A stretch of DNA of 64,000 nucleotides from Psychroflexus sediminis (lineage in GTDB: Bacteria; Bacteroidota; Bacteroidia; Flavobacteriales; Flavobacteriaceae), in contig NZ_FNCW01000009.1 of NCBI RefSeq assembly GCF_900099815.1, positions 1-64,000 on the forward strand, given 5' to 3'. Of the stretch, positions 7,652 to 16,716 are shown piece by piece. The notes under the pieces are model-generated. The model worked only from the letters and a program-made list of their open reading frames with translations. It did not search any database and was not told the DNA's origin. The position numbers and the translations under genes were made by a program. Every line of letters begins with the position of its first letter. The first letter of the stretch is position 1.

Positions 7652-8746
7652 ATGAAAGCAGGAATTGTAGGCTTACCCAACGTAGGAAAATCGACTTTAT
7701 TTAACTCGCTCTCCAATGCCAAGGCGCAGAGTGCGAACTTTCCATTTTGTACGATAGAGCCCAATATCGGGGTGGTAAACGTGCCGGATCCACGTCTTGA
7801 GATGCTGGAATCCCTTGTAAATCCTGAGCGTGTGGTGCCTGCAACTGTGGATATTGTGGATATTGCCGGCCTTGTAAAAGGAGCAAGTAAAGGTGAGGGC
7901 TTAGGCAATCAATTTCTTGGAAACATACGAGAAACCGATGCGATTTTGCACGTCTTGCGTTGTTTTGACGATGATAATGTGGTTCATGTGGATGGGAATA
8001 TCGACCCGATACGGGATAAAGAAACCATCGATATTGAACTGCAGTTGAAAGATTTGGAATCGGTGGAGAAAAAAATGGATAAAACCAAGCGTGCCGCAAA
8101 AACCGGGAACAAGGAAGCGCAACGCGAATTTGCAGTTTTAGAACAATTGAAGACGGGTCTGGAAAGCGGAACTTCCGTACGAGCACTAACGATTACTGAG
8201 GAGGACAGAACTGATTTTGTTAAACCGATGCAGCTGATTACCGACAAACCTGTGATGTATGTATGCAATGTGGACGAAGGTTCTGCAGTGTCCGGAAATG
8301 CACATGTGGATCGTGTAAAAGAGGCTGTAAAGGATGAAAACGCCGAGGTTTTGGTACTTGCTGTTGGCATTGAAGCCGATATTGCTGAGCTGGATGATTA
8401 TGAAGAGCGGCAACTATTTCTTGAGGATATTGGCCTTGAAGAAGCCGGGGCCGGAAAGTTGATCCGTTCGGCTTACAGGCTGCTAAATCAGCAAACCTAT
8501 TTTACCGCCGGTAAAAAAGAAGTACGGGCCTGGACGGTGAGAGTGGGTGCAACTGCTCCACAGGCAGCAGGAGTGATCCATACGGATTTTGAACGTGGTT
8601 TTATTCGTGCAGAAGTCATTAAATATGACGATTTTGTGCATTACGGCAGTGAAGCTAAGGTGCGCGATGCAGGAAAACTGAATGTGGAAGGCAAAGAATA
8701 TATCGTAAAAGACGGCGATATCATGAATTTTAGGTTTAATGTTTAA
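7652..8746 (+). CDS. ychF: Redox-regulated ATPase YchF (Obg-like)
   Basis: A 364-residue YchF/OLA1 protein. The G domain begins with the P-loop GLPNVGKST (7-15), switch region and the DIVDIAGLVKGASKGEGLG G3 segment; the base-specificity motif is changed from NKxD (here VCNVDE), which is why the family prefers ATP. A coiled coil around 120-160 and a C-terminal TGS domain (GVIHTDFERGFIRAEVI) follow. YchF binds ribosomes and influences stress responses. It stands alone between two spacers. Confidence 0.96.
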   Translation: MKAGIVGLPNVGKSTLFNSLSNAKAQSANFPFCTIEPNIGVVNVPDPRLEMLESLVNPERVVPATVDIVDIAGLVKGASKGEGLGNQFLGNIRETDAILHVLRCFDDDNVVHVDGNIDPIRDKETIDIELQLKDLESVEKKMDKTKRAAKTGNKEAQREFAVLEQLKTGLESGTSVRALTITEEDRTDFVKPMQLITDKPVMYVCNVDEGSAVSGNAHVDRVKEAVKDENAEVLVLAVGIEADIAELDDYEERQLFLEDIGLEEAGAGKLIRSAYRLLNQQTYFTAGKKEVRAWTVRVGATAPQAAGVIHTDFERGFIRAEVIKYDDFVHYGSEAKVRDAGKLNVEGKEYIVKDGDIMNFRFNV

Positions 8747-8814
8747 TGAGTAGTCAGTATTAAGTAATAAGTATTGAGTAATTATTATGATGACAGTACT
8801 ATCTTTACTTGCTA

Positions 8815-8892
8815 TGTCATACTGTCCCTAAGCTTCGGGATCAGGGTCCAAGTTCTCTCTAATGAAGATGCTGACGTAAATTCAGCATGACA
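8815..8892. repeat. MITE/REP-like imperfect inverted repeat
   Basis: A 78-base element starts TGTCATACTG and ends with CAGCATGACA, which are imperfect inverted ends, and has an inner hairpin around CCTAAGCTTCGGGATCAGGG. Related elements with TGTCATGCTGA ends are, from memory, scattered in many flavobacterial genomes. It lies in the 304-base spacer between ychF and the first helicase, which holds no gene; a -7 element TACCTTTG at 9030-9037 precedes the helicase. Confidence 0.5.
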
Positions 8893-9050
8893 AGATTATA
8901 GATTCATAGGCACTGACTCAGTTCGTTAAACTCAATCTCAAGTGTAACTTCTGAAAAACAGAAAACCAATAACTGCCTCCTGCTTAGATTCATAATTAAC
9001 CTGAAGGTTTTTTAAGACTTGCAAAGCCTTACCTTTGCAAAAATTTCCCC

Positions 9051-10382
9051 ATGTCAAAGCAGTTTTCAGAATTAAACATAGATGAGTCCTTACTAAAAAG
9101 TTTAGCGGACTTACAGATCAGCATACCTACAGAGGTTCAGCAGAAAACCATACCCAGTATTTTACATCAAACCGAAGATCTCGTGGTTTTATCCAAAACG
9201 GGAACAGGGAAAACAGCGGCGTATGGTTTACCCTTACTTCACTTACTCAGGTTAAGAACTTCTGAGATGCAGGTGCTTATACTGGCTCCCACCAGAGAAC
9301 TCGCTCAGCAGATTCATGAGCAGCTAATTGCATTTGCTCAGTATTCCGATCTATTGCATATGGTCTGTTTAACCGGCGGAACGCCTGTAAAACCTCAAGT
9401 AGAAGCGCTAAAGCAGGCACCCGCGCTTATTGTGGCTACACCTGGCCGTTTATTGGATCTTGTAAAACGAGAGGCTATAGATTTGAGCCGCATTACACAT
9501 TTGGTTTTAGATGAAGCCGACGAAATGCTGAGTGCTCTGAAGACAGAAATGGATTCAATCCTTAAAATTCTGCCTAAAACGAGAAGAACTTTCCTGTTTA
9601 CAGCTACGCTTCCGGGAAGCCTTAAGCAAATCGTACAAAACTCCATGTCCCCGGATGTACTCCAAATCAATTCAGAGATGTCCACCCTAGGTCATCAGGG
9701 GATTGAACATCATTATGTCGTTGTCGAACCCATAGAAAAGCTGGAGGTGTTATTGCATTTTTTAAATTCCAGAGCAGGGGAGAGAGGTATCATTTTTTGT
9801 AAGACTAAAGCGGCGGTCAATAAACTGGCGAAAAAACTGGCCATCAATAAATTTTCATCGGGAGCCATTCACGGGAGTCTTACCCAGGGGATAAGGGACC
9901 GTATTTTAGGACAGTTTAGGGAGGGTCATATTGATATATTGGTCGCTACCGATCTCGCCGCTCGGGGTATTGATGTAAAAGCGGTATCCTTTGTGGTCAA
10001 TTACCACTTACCGGATACCTGCGAAGCCTATGTTCACAGGAGCGGGCGTACTGCCAGAGCAGGAGCAGAAGGACTATCATTTACGGTGTTACAGCAAGAT
10101 GAAGTCGTGGAAGTGGCTAAATTTAAAAATGAATTAGGCATAACCTTTCATCAAGTGCCAAAAGCAGATCCTCAAAGTCTTGAAGAAAACAATGCCTTAT
10201 TATGGGCTAAAAAGGTATTCAAAACCAAACCCAATCGGGAGGTCTCTTCCGAATTAAAATCAAAAATCCAAACGGTGTTTCATCATTTGACCAAAGAAGA
10301 GCTCATCGATAAAGTACTTGCCTATGAGTTGAAGCAGGCAAAGACTGAGCATACATCCACTGAACCTACTAAAAAACAATAA
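9051..10382 (+). CDS. DEAD-box ATP-dependent RNA helicase
   Basis: A 443-residue DEAD-box helicase with both RecA domains complete: Q-motif before IPTEVQQKTIPS, Walker A SKTGTGKT, PTRELAQQ, TPGRLLD, VLDEADEM, motif III as TAT (LFTATLPGS), IIFCKTKAAV, DLAARGID and HRSGRTARAG. The C-terminal extension after the core is short and charged, without a recognisable RNA-binding domain. It unwinds RNA in ribosome assembly or cold adaptation; which one cannot be told. It precedes a second helicase by four bases, so the two probably form an operon. Confidence 0.93.
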   Translation: MSKQFSELNIDESLLKSLADLQISIPTEVQQKTIPSILHQTEDLVVLSKTGTGKTAAYGLPLLHLLRLRTSEMQVLILAPTRELAQQIHEQLIAFAQYSDLLHMVCLTGGTPVKPQVEALKQAPALIVATPGRLLDLVKREAIDLSRITHLVLDEADEMLSALKTEMDSILKILPKTRRTFLFTATLPGSLKQIVQNSMSPDVLQINSEMSTLGHQGIEHHYVVVEPIEKLEVLLHFLNSRAGERGIIFCKTKAAVNKLAKKLAINKFSSGAIHGSLTQGIRDRILGQFREGHIDILVATDLAARGIDVKAVSFVVNYHLPDTCEAYVHRSGRTARAGAEGLSFTVLQQDEVVEVAKFKNELGITFHQVPKADPQSLEENNALLWAKKVFKTKPNREVSSELKSKIQTVFHHLTKEELIDKVLAYELKQAKTEHTSTEPTKKQ

Positions 10383-10386
10383 GCTT

Positions 10387-11703
10387 ATGGCCAATTCTAT
10401 AAAGTCACAGGAAGAGATTTTACAAAAACTAAATATACAGATATTGAACCCTATGCAGGCGGAAGCTATTCCTTTAATCGAAAGCAAAGCGAATACCCTG
10501 CTGTTGTCGCCAACAGGAACCGGCAAAACCTTAGCCTTTTCATTGCCTTTAATGAATATGCTGGATCCGGAATCTCCTGAAGTTCAGGCTTTAATTTTGG
10601 TGCCTTCCAGAGAACTGGCTATTCAAATTGAACAAGTGATACGTTCGATGGGATCCGGTTATAAAGTCAATGCGGTGTACGGGGGCAGACCTGTGTCCAA
10701 GGATAAAATAGAAATCAAACACAATCCTGCTATTCTTATTGGAACACCGGGAAGAATTTTAGATCATTTTAACCGCGATAACTTTTCTAAAGCAAGTATA
10801 AAAACCCTTGTTCTGGATGAGTTTGATAAATCTTTGGAAGTCGGCTTTGAAGAAGACATGAAGTCGATTTTAAGTCAGTTGCCCAACCTCTCCAGGCGGG
10901 TTTTGACCTCGGCTACCCAGGGGGTTAAAATTCCGAATTTCGTCAATTTGGATAAACCCACTATAGTTAACTATTTAGATCAAAAAAACAAGTCTAAATT
11001 AAGCCTTAGAACTGTGATTTCTCCAAGCCAAAACAAATTAAAAACCCTGGTAGAACTGGTCCGGCATTTGGGCAATAGTCAGGGCATTGTCTTTTGTAAT
11101 TTGAGAGAAAGCATAGATAATGTGAGTGCTTATCTTAGTCAGCATCACATCAGCCACACCTGTTTTTCAGGGATGATGGAGCAGAAAGACCGGGAACGGG
11201 CGTTGATTAAATTTAGAAATGGAAGCGCACAGCTGTTGGTGGCTACCGACCTGGCTGCTCGAGGAATCGATATTCCGGAAATGCAATTCATTATCCACTA
11301 CGAGCTCCCGCGTCATGAGGAAGAATTTATTCACAGAAATGGGAGAACAGCCAGAGTAGATGCTAAAGGAACGGCCTATATCTTAAAGTGGGAACGCGAG
11401 GCTTTACCTGAATTTATTGGTAAGGTGAGCAGTGCCGATATTTCCAAAAAAGCAGTCCTGAAACCCAGGCATTGGGAAACCCTGTTTATTTCCGGAGGCC
11501 GCAGAGATAAGATTTCAAAAGGAGATATTGCCGGATTGTTTTTTAAACAAGGCGGACTGCATCAGGATCAGCTAGGCACGATAGAACTAAAACCCGATTG
11601 TGCTTTTGTAGGGGTTCCTTCACATTTGGCCGATACGCTGGTTGATAAATTGAATAACTCCAGATTGAAAACTAAAAAAGTGCGCATCAGGGTTCTTGAC
11701 TGA
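10387..11703 (+). CDS. DEAD-box-like RNA helicase with DbpA-type RNA-binding domain
   Basis: A 438-residue helicase with Walker A LSPTGTGKT, PSRELAIQ, TPGRILDHF, DLAARGID and HRNGRTAR. Motif II reads LDEFD instead of DEAD and motif III reads SATQ. The last 80 residues (GGRRDKISKGDIAGLF onward) are a DbpA RNA-binding domain, which in E. coli DbpA recognises hairpin 92 of 23S rRNA, so a role in large-subunit assembly is likely. The DEFD change keeps the two acids that bind Mg and activate water. It is the second gene of a two-helicase pair, four bases after the first. Confidence 0.9.
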   Translation: MANSIKSQEEILQKLNIQILNPMQAEAIPLIESKANTLLLSPTGTGKTLAFSLPLMNMLDPESPEVQALILVPSRELAIQIEQVIRSMGSGYKVNAVYGGRPVSKDKIEIKHNPAILIGTPGRILDHFNRDNFSKASIKTLVLDEFDKSLEVGFEEDMKSILSQLPNLSRRVLTSATQGVKIPNFVNLDKPTIVNYLDQKNKSKLSLRTVISPSQNKLKTLVELVRHLGNSQGIVFCNLRESIDNVSAYLSQHHISHTCFSGMMEQKDRERALIKFRNGSAQLLVATDLAARGIDIPEMQFIIHYELPRHEEEFIHRNGRTARVDAKGTAYILKWEREALPEFIGKVSSADISKKAVLKPRHWETLFISGGRRDKISKGDIAGLFFKQGGLHQDQLGTIELKPDCAFVGVPSHLADTLVDKLNNSRLKTKKVRIRVLD

Positions 11704-11868
11704 TGGTAGAAATAGAGAGAAAAGAACCAGGAACTAAGAGAAAGGACTATTTGACAGTAGTGATAAATTCAAATAAACAGTCACTCAAAACTATTAATAA
11801 AGAACTGAAAACTGTCAACTATTTAACTTGAGACTATTCTCCTATCTTTGTTACCTTAAACTCAATAC

Positions 11869-13680
11869 ATGGCTAAAGCTCGCGAGAAAAAAAGCAATTT
11901 TGCATCTCTTAAATTTATTCCCCGATTTTTAAGCAAGGTGTATCACACGCACCCCGGGCTTTTTATAGCAAACGTCCTCCTAAGGCTCCTCAAATCCTTG
12001 ATTCCAATTGCCTTGTTATGGGTGGGTAAGGAAATCATCGATGAAGTCATTCTGCAAGTGGATCTTGACAATAAGGACTTAACGGGTCTGTACTGGTTAA
12101 TCGGTATCGAATTGGTTCTGGCGATTTTCAGTGATGTATTTAATCGATTGATTGCCCTTACCGACGGCCTTTTGGGCGATTTATATTCCAATTCATCTTC
12201 TATAGAACTCATCCAGAAAACAGCCAAAGTGGAACTGGCCAGTCTGGAAGATTCCGAGTTTTACGATAAACTCGAGCGTGCGCGACAGCAAACCACCAGT
12301 CGAGTCACGTTGATGTCCAATGTACTGGCACAGATTCAGGACCTTATTACCATCATTTCACTGGTTACAGGCTTGATTTACTTTTACCCTATTCTGATTG
12401 TGCTGCTGGTCATTTCTATTATTCCCTCTTTTATCAATGAATTGAAATACAGCCAGTCCAGCTATTCTCTGCAAAAGAGCTGGACCCCGGAACGGCGTGA
12501 GCTCGATTATATGCGAATGATTGGGGCAAGCGATGTGACTGCCAAGGAAATCAAATTGTTTGGTCTGGCAGATTTTATCAGTAATACCTTTAAACGGATT
12601 TCAGATAAATACTACAAAGCCAACAAAAAGCTCTCTATCAAAAAAAGCCTGTGGGGTGGTACGTTTCATGTTTTTGGAGACCTGGCTTATTACGGGGCCT
12701 ATGTGTTTATCGTCCTGAAAGCCGTTGCCGGATTTGTGACTATCGGGGACTTAACATTCCTGGCCGGTTCTTTTAGCCGACTTCGAAGTCAGCTGCAAAC
12801 TGTGTTTTCAAGATTTTCGAACATCACAGAAAGCGCGATGTATCTCCAGGATTATTTTGAGTTTATCGATATGGATTTCAGCGGTGATCATCCGGAGCAG
12901 TATCGCGAGGGACGAACCGAGTTTGAACACAGCATTCGGTTTGAAAATGTAAGCTTCCATTATCCAGGTTCAGAAAAAAATGTACTGACCAATATTTCTT
13001 TTGAATTGATCAAAGGCGAAAAACTTGCGCTGGTAGGGGAGAACGGTGCCGGAAAAACAACGCTGATCAAATTATTGCTGAGATTATACGATCCTACTAA
13101 AGGTCAGATATTGATGGATGGCGTTCCTGTTCAGGAGTATCGTAAACCGGATTACCAGAAGATGCTGGGTGCTATCTTTCAGGATTTTGTCAAGTATTAC
13201 CTAACGGCTAAAATCAATATAGCGGTAGGAAATATCGATGAAGAGCATAATCTGGATAAAATCAAAAATGCCGCCGTGCAAAGTCTGGCCAACGATGTCA
13301 TAGAAAGTCTGCCCGAAGGATATGATCAGGGACTAGGCAGGCGTTTTCGAAAAGGAGCAGAACTTTCCGGCGGGCAGTGGCAGAAAATAGCTCTCGCCAG
13401 AGCCTATATGTCGGATGCACCGATTATTATTCTAGATGAACCTACTTCTGCTTTGGATGCACGGGCGGAATCTGAAGTCTTTCAGCGGTTTATTGGTCTT
13501 ACTGAAGACCGGACCAGTATTATTATTTCTCATCGCTTTTCTACGGTAAGAATGGCTGACCGAATTTTAGTCTTACAAAACGGTCAGATCCTGGAGATTG
13601 GAACACACGAAGAATTACTGGCCAAACCACAGTTGTATGCAGAACTGTTTGAGTTACAGGCTGAAGGTTATCGGGAGTAA
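11869..13680 (+). CDS. ABC transporter, fused permease and ATPase (exporter type)
   Basis: A 603-residue half-transporter. The N-terminal ~330 residues form a six-helix exporter membrane domain (hydrophobic segments near 30-50, 75-95, 160-195, 270-300). The ATPase follows with Walker A GENGAGKTT near residue 390, signature LSGGQWQKIALARAY near 500, Walker B IIILDEPTSALDA near 520 and the H-loop His in IISHRFSTV. It would act as a homodimer in the inner membrane. The substrate is unknown; MsbA-like lipid, peptide and drug exporters share this layout. A possible -7 element TATCTTTG lies at 11843-11850. Confidence 0.93.
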   Translation: MAKAREKKSNFASLKFIPRFLSKVYHTHPGLFIANVLLRLLKSLIPIALLWVGKEIIDEVILQVDLDNKDLTGLYWLIGIELVLAIFSDVFNRLIALTDGLLGDLYSNSSSIELIQKTAKVELASLEDSEFYDKLERARQQTTSRVTLMSNVLAQIQDLITIISLVTGLIYFYPILIVLLVISIIPSFINELKYSQSSYSLQKSWTPERRELDYMRMIGASDVTAKEIKLFGLADFISNTFKRISDKYYKANKKLSIKKSLWGGTFHVFGDLAYYGAYVFIVLKAVAGFVTIGDLTFLAGSFSRLRSQLQTVFSRFSNITESAMYLQDYFEFIDMDFSGDHPEQYREGRTEFEHSIRFENVSFHYPGSEKNVLTNISFELIKGEKLALVGENGAGKTTLIKLLLRLYDPTKGQILMDGVPVQEYRKPDYQKMLGAIFQDFVKYYLTAKINIAVGNIDEEHNLDKIKNAAVQSLANDVIESLPEGYDQGLGRRFRKGAELSGGQWQKIALARAYMSDAPIIILDEPTSALDARAESEVFQRFIGLTEDRTSIIISHRFSTVRMADRILVLQNGQILEIGTHEELLAKPQLYAELFELQAEGYRE

Positions 13681-13901
13681 CTTGAAATGGGTTTTATTTG
13701 AAATTCACCCCTTGCTGCAGATTCCATTTTCTGTTTTCCGGCAAAAGATCCATTTTAAACTCGATTAAAATCATAATCATCTCATTTTCATTGATTTGAG
13801 TTCGCTGGCATTATTTCAATCTGGCCGTAAAGTTTATGTTTTTCGTCTGCTATTAAAGCCTACTTTTGCCAACTTATTTGATATAGAATTAAAATTTCCG
13901 A

Positions 13902-14348
13902 ATGAAACGCATTGGTGAATACAAAAAACTCTTTGGAGTTGAAAAAGACATTGAATTAAAATCTTTGAAAAAGGCCTACCGTAACCTGGTAAAGGAATGG
14001 CATCCCGATAAATTTCAGGCAGGTGACGAACGTCAGGCTGAAGCTGAAATCCAAAGTAGAAAAATCATTGATGGCTATCACTTTTTAGTCAGTATTGCTC
14101 CAGAAACTATCTTAGCTAACGCCGATCAGTATGCAGAAAGCATAAGCTCTGGTATTGCAGATTTTCAGCATAAAGGCAATTTACTGGAAATCACTTTTAT
14201 GGATGGAACAACTTATGAATACTTTGGTGTTACCAAACCTGTCTTCATCAAAATGATCAACAGCTCTAAGCTGAATCGCTTTGCCAAACGCTCTATTTAT
14301 CCAAATTATACCTTCAGAATGGCTAAGCGAGAAAATGTGGAGGCTTAG
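13902..14348 (+). CDS. J-domain and KTSC-domain protein
   Basis: A 148-residue fusion. Residues 1-65 form a J domain with helix II-III loop HPD (VKEWHPDKF), which stimulates Hsp70 ATPase. Residues about 80-140 are a KTSC domain: EITFMDGTTYEYFGVTKPVF, with the terminal motif that gives the name degenerated here. KTSC proteins are suspected RNA- or ribosome-linked factors, but their role is unproven. A possible -7 element TACTTTTG is at 13861-13868. A repeat element follows the gene. Confidence 0.85.
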   Translation: MKRIGEYKKLFGVEKDIELKSLKKAYRNLVKEWHPDKFQAGDERQAEAEIQSRKIIDGYHFLVSIAPETILANADQYAESISSGIADFQHKGNLLEITFMDGTTYEYFGVTKPVFIKMINSSKLNRFAKRSIYPNYTFRMAKRENVEA

Positions 14349-14379
14349 ATTTCTAATTTTTATTAAAGTAAAATAACCA

Positions 14380-14467
14380 TAAAACCAGCCTGCGCTTCAC
14401 TTTGGAAGGCAGGGGCCCTGAGTTCGCAAAGAAAAAAACTCTGCGTTCTCTGCGACTCCGCGGTTAT
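14380..14467. repeat. Dispersed repeat, copy 1 (CTGCGTTCTCTGCGACTCCGC type)
   Basis: This copy combines a short inverted repeat (CCTGC...GAAGGCAGG) with a downstream block of GTTCGCAAAG, CTCTGCGTTCTCTGCGACTC and CGCGGTTA. The whole unit aligns over about 68 bases to 16800-16867 with small differences. It is non-coding. Such accgcggagtcgcagag-type repeats are scattered in Bacteroidota genomes; their origin is unknown. Confidence 0.7.
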
Positions 14468-14501
14468 CTCTTTTTCGGATTCTGAATTCATAAAAGCTCA
14501 A

Positions 14502-14879
14502 TTATAGTTTATTTACTATTCTTTTTAAACCATTTTTCAACAGCACCTGATTGAAATTAATAAACAATCCTAATCTTAAATCTTTTAATTTTAGATAAGT
14601 AAGTAATTGAGCCGTGTGTATATCAGCTAAAGCATCAACACTTTTAATTTCTATGATAACTTTATTTTCTACTAATAGATCTATTCTATAGCCTGCATTA
14701 AGCTTAACTTCTTTATAGATAACTGGTAAAGCTAATTGATGTTGCACACTTAAACCCGCTTGTCTAAGTTCATAGGCTAAACAAGTTTCATAAGTGCTTT
14801 CTAAAAGACCAGGACCTAATTGCTTATGCACCTCCAGTGCTGCTCCTATTATTTTACTAGCAAAATCATTTTCGTGCAT
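14502..14879 (-). CDS. GxxExxY protein (PD-(D/E)XK-like)
   Basis: A 125-residue GxxExxY protein. The naming motif is GLLESTY, and the core IDLLVENKVIIEIKSVDAL carries the D...E-x-K arrangement of PD-(D/E)XK nucleases. The small size leaves room for only the catalytic fold. The family occurs in many mobile and chromosomal contexts with no proven function. Both flanks carry dispersed repeats, so this gene may have been inserted within a repeat-rich spacer. Confidence 0.88.
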   Translation of the reverse strand: MHENDFASKIIGAALEVHKQLGPGLLESTYETCLAYELRQAGLSVQHQLALPVIYKEVKLNAGYRIDLLVENKVIIEIKSVDALADIHTAQLLTYLKLKDLRLGLFINFNQVLLKNGLKRIVNKL

Positions 14880-15291
14880 GGTTTAAAAATTTGAGAACTA
14901 TCAAATTTATAGATAATATTTAAAAAATTTATTGTCTATTAAATGCACAAAAGATAATTTGCGCCGCAAACCTGCCTGTGTTTTACTTTAGAAGGCAGGG
15001 TCACAGAGGCCAATTAAGGAAAATATAATCCTTAAAACACTAATATTCAATAATTTAAGTCCTGTTTTTCATAAATTAGGGCTAATTCGAGTCCCTTAAG
15101 ATGTAAAACGTACTAAGATTTCACAGGTCTTAAAGACCTGTGAGGTCTGGTGTTAATTCATTTAAAAGTGATAATTACTTCAATATGAAGGCATACCCTT
15201 TGCCTGCAGGCATTTCCCTCAAAGAGAAAACAGATGAAATGACTATTAGAATTTAAAATGGATTGCATTTAGACATAGTCCGCAAAATCTA
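14880..15291. other. Repeat-bearing spacer, no gene
   Basis: No gene is visible in these 412 bases. A second copy of the CCTGCCTGTGTTTTACTTTAGA-type inverted repeat lies at about 14970-15000 without the downstream CTCTGCG block, and a perfect palindrome lies at 15121-15143. Short frames here are not conserved-looking. Confidence 0.5.
15121..15143. repeat. Perfect 23-base palindrome TCACAGGTCTT-A-AAGACCTGTGA
   Basis: Eleven-base arms flank one central base. Similar CTCACAGGT...ACCTGTGAG palindromes are, from memory, frequent dispersed elements of Flavobacteriia. No T-run follows, so it is not a simple terminator. Confidence 0.6.
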
Positions 15292-16032
15292 TCAGTCCCT
15301 AACTTTTATAGGCTTCAATTGTATAAGGCCTAAAGCATCCAGGACTCTTATAATTAAATACGTGATATCGATTTCATACCACTTTTCACCGAAATTGGCA
15401 CGGCTTGCATATTTATGATGGTTGTTGTGGTAACCTTCACCCATCATTAAAAAATCAAAGCGAAAGAGGTTTTTGCTGGTGTTTTTCATTTGGTGGTTTA
15501 CATAACCAAAAATATGACCAAACCAGTTGATAATGACGCCATGAATCGGCGCCATCATAAAGGTTACCGGCAATAATGCCCATTCCCACCAGGTCGTTGC
15601 AAAAAACGCAAAGAAAGCAATATAGGCTGAAACCCAAAACAGACGGGATAGTCTGGAACTGGCAAACAAGTCAAAGCTTTCCCATTGAGGTACATTTTTG
15701 GTAAATCGCTGATCTACAGCTGTCTTTTGCGTATTGATATCCTGGTAGATTTTTTTGGTCTTCCACATCATCGCAAACAAGTTAGGATCATGAGAAGGGG
15801 AATGGGGATCCTTTTCAGTATCGGTATAAGCATGGTGCATGCGGTGCATGATACCATAACCATAGGCACTCAAATAACTGGGGCCCTGAAAAATCCAGGT
15901 TAGTACATAGGTGAGACGTTCCATAAACTTAGACATCGTAAACACCTGATGAGCTGCATAGCGATGTAGAAAGAACGATTGAAAAAACAAACCGCTATAC
16001 CAGAGTACGGCGACGAAAAGAATAATCCACAT
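15292..16032 (-). CDS. Acyl-CoA/acyl-lipid desaturase
   Basis: A 246-residue integral-membrane fatty-acid desaturase with all three histidine boxes that bind the di-iron centre: HRYAAH (23-28), HRMHH (63-67) and HNNHH (202-206). Membrane segments flank the boxes. It introduces a double bond, probably at delta-9, and adjusts membrane fluidity. It has its own promoter (TTG-N20-TACCTTTG) and sits head-to-tail downstream of a Crp/Fnr regulator gene, with a 66-base gap between the two. Confidence 0.9.
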   Translation of the reverse strand: MWIILFVAVLWYSGLFFQSFFLHRYAAHQVFTMSKFMERLTYVLTWIFQGPSYLSAYGYGIMHRMHHAYTDTEKDPHSPSHDPNLFAMMWKTKKIYQDINTQKTAVDQRFTKNVPQWESFDLFASSRLSRLFWVSAYIAFFAFFATTWWEWALLPVTFMMAPIHGVIINWFGHIFGYVNHQMKNTSKNLFRFDFLMMGEGYHNNHHKYASRANFGEKWYEIDITYLIIRVLDALGLIQLKPIKVRD

Positions 16033-16043
16033 AATTTTTTATG

Positions 16044-16074
16044 CAAAGGTAGGGGCTTATCAACCTGAATACAA
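16044..16074 (-). promoter_or_regulatory. Desaturase promoter TTG-N20-TACCTTTG
   Basis: On the minus strand a -33 TTG (16072-16074) is followed after 20 bases by a -7 TACCTTTG (16044-16051), a full match to the Bacteroidota promoter, 11 bases before the desaturase ATG. Confidence 0.65.
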
Positions 16075-16098
16075 TGAACCTAGATCAATAAATAAAGC

Positions 16099-16716
16099 TC
16101 AAAGCCGCTTTCTTATTCGGCTTAAGGCTTGTGAAGTCACCCCTATATAGGAGCTGATGTATTTCAAAGGGACTTCTTTCAAAAGTTCGGGACGTTCTTT
16201 GAATAAATTTAAATACCGCTCTTTTGCAGAAAGGTTGAGCAGGTTTTGCTCCCGTTTAGATTTAATCAAAAAAAGACGTTCTGCAGTGAGCCGACCGATG
16301 AGATTTCCAATCTGGGTGTGTTTATAAACTAGCTGCAAATCTTCGTAAGTGATGCTCATCATTTTCGTATCCGATAGGGTTTGCAACTGGTAGGCCGAGG
16401 GTTTCCGGGTTAGAAACGAATCATAGGCACTTACAAATTCGTCTTTAAAACAAAAACCAAAGGTGATTTCCTTATCGGGATCTTCTTTGGGAATGTACAA
16501 ACGAACAACTCCCGATTCTATAAAGGAGATGTGATTTTCAACCTCGTTTAGCTTTAAAAAATCAGTCTTTTTGGGAAAGGAGCGGGCGTGTAGTTTTGAA
16601 GTGAAATAGTCCCAGTCCGCTGGGGAAATGTCAACAATTTGATTTAAAAAGGCTTTGATTTGTTCCACAGTATTGAATCCGAATTTGAAATATAAATATA
16701 ATTCTTTGCGAATCAT
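16099..16716 (-). CDS. Crp/Fnr family transcriptional regulator
   Basis: A 205-residue regulator with an N-terminal cyclic-nucleotide-binding fold (FPKKTDFLKLNEVENHISFI, then GVVRLYI) and a C-terminal winged helix ending in LKYISSYIGVTSQALSRIRK, the recognition helix. The cAMP-binding phosphate cassette RxS is not evident, so the ligand is unknown. No Fnr-type cysteine cluster is present. It lies directly upstream of the desaturase gene in the same direction, so control of membrane lipid genes is possible but not shown. Confidence 0.85.
   Translation of the reverse strand: MIRKELYLYFKFGFNTVEQIKAFLNQIVDISPADWDYFTSKLHARSFPKKTDFLKLNEVENHISFIESGVVRLYIPKEDPDKEITFGFCFKDEFVSAYDSFLTRKPSAYQLQTLSDTKMMSITYEDLQLVYKHTQIGNLIGRLTAERLFLIKSKREQNLLNLSAKERYLNLFKERPELLKEVPLKYISSYIGVTSQALSRIRKRL

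Noticed and set aside
7701-8186. Long minus-strand frame inside ychF
   Set aside because: Shadow of a higher-GC coding gene; composition rich in Pro/His/Ser, no domain, no promoter.
11751-11820. TTGACAGT ... ACTGTCAA inverted pair before the ABC gene
   Set aside because: Eight-base arms about 60 bases apart; could be chance or repeat debris.
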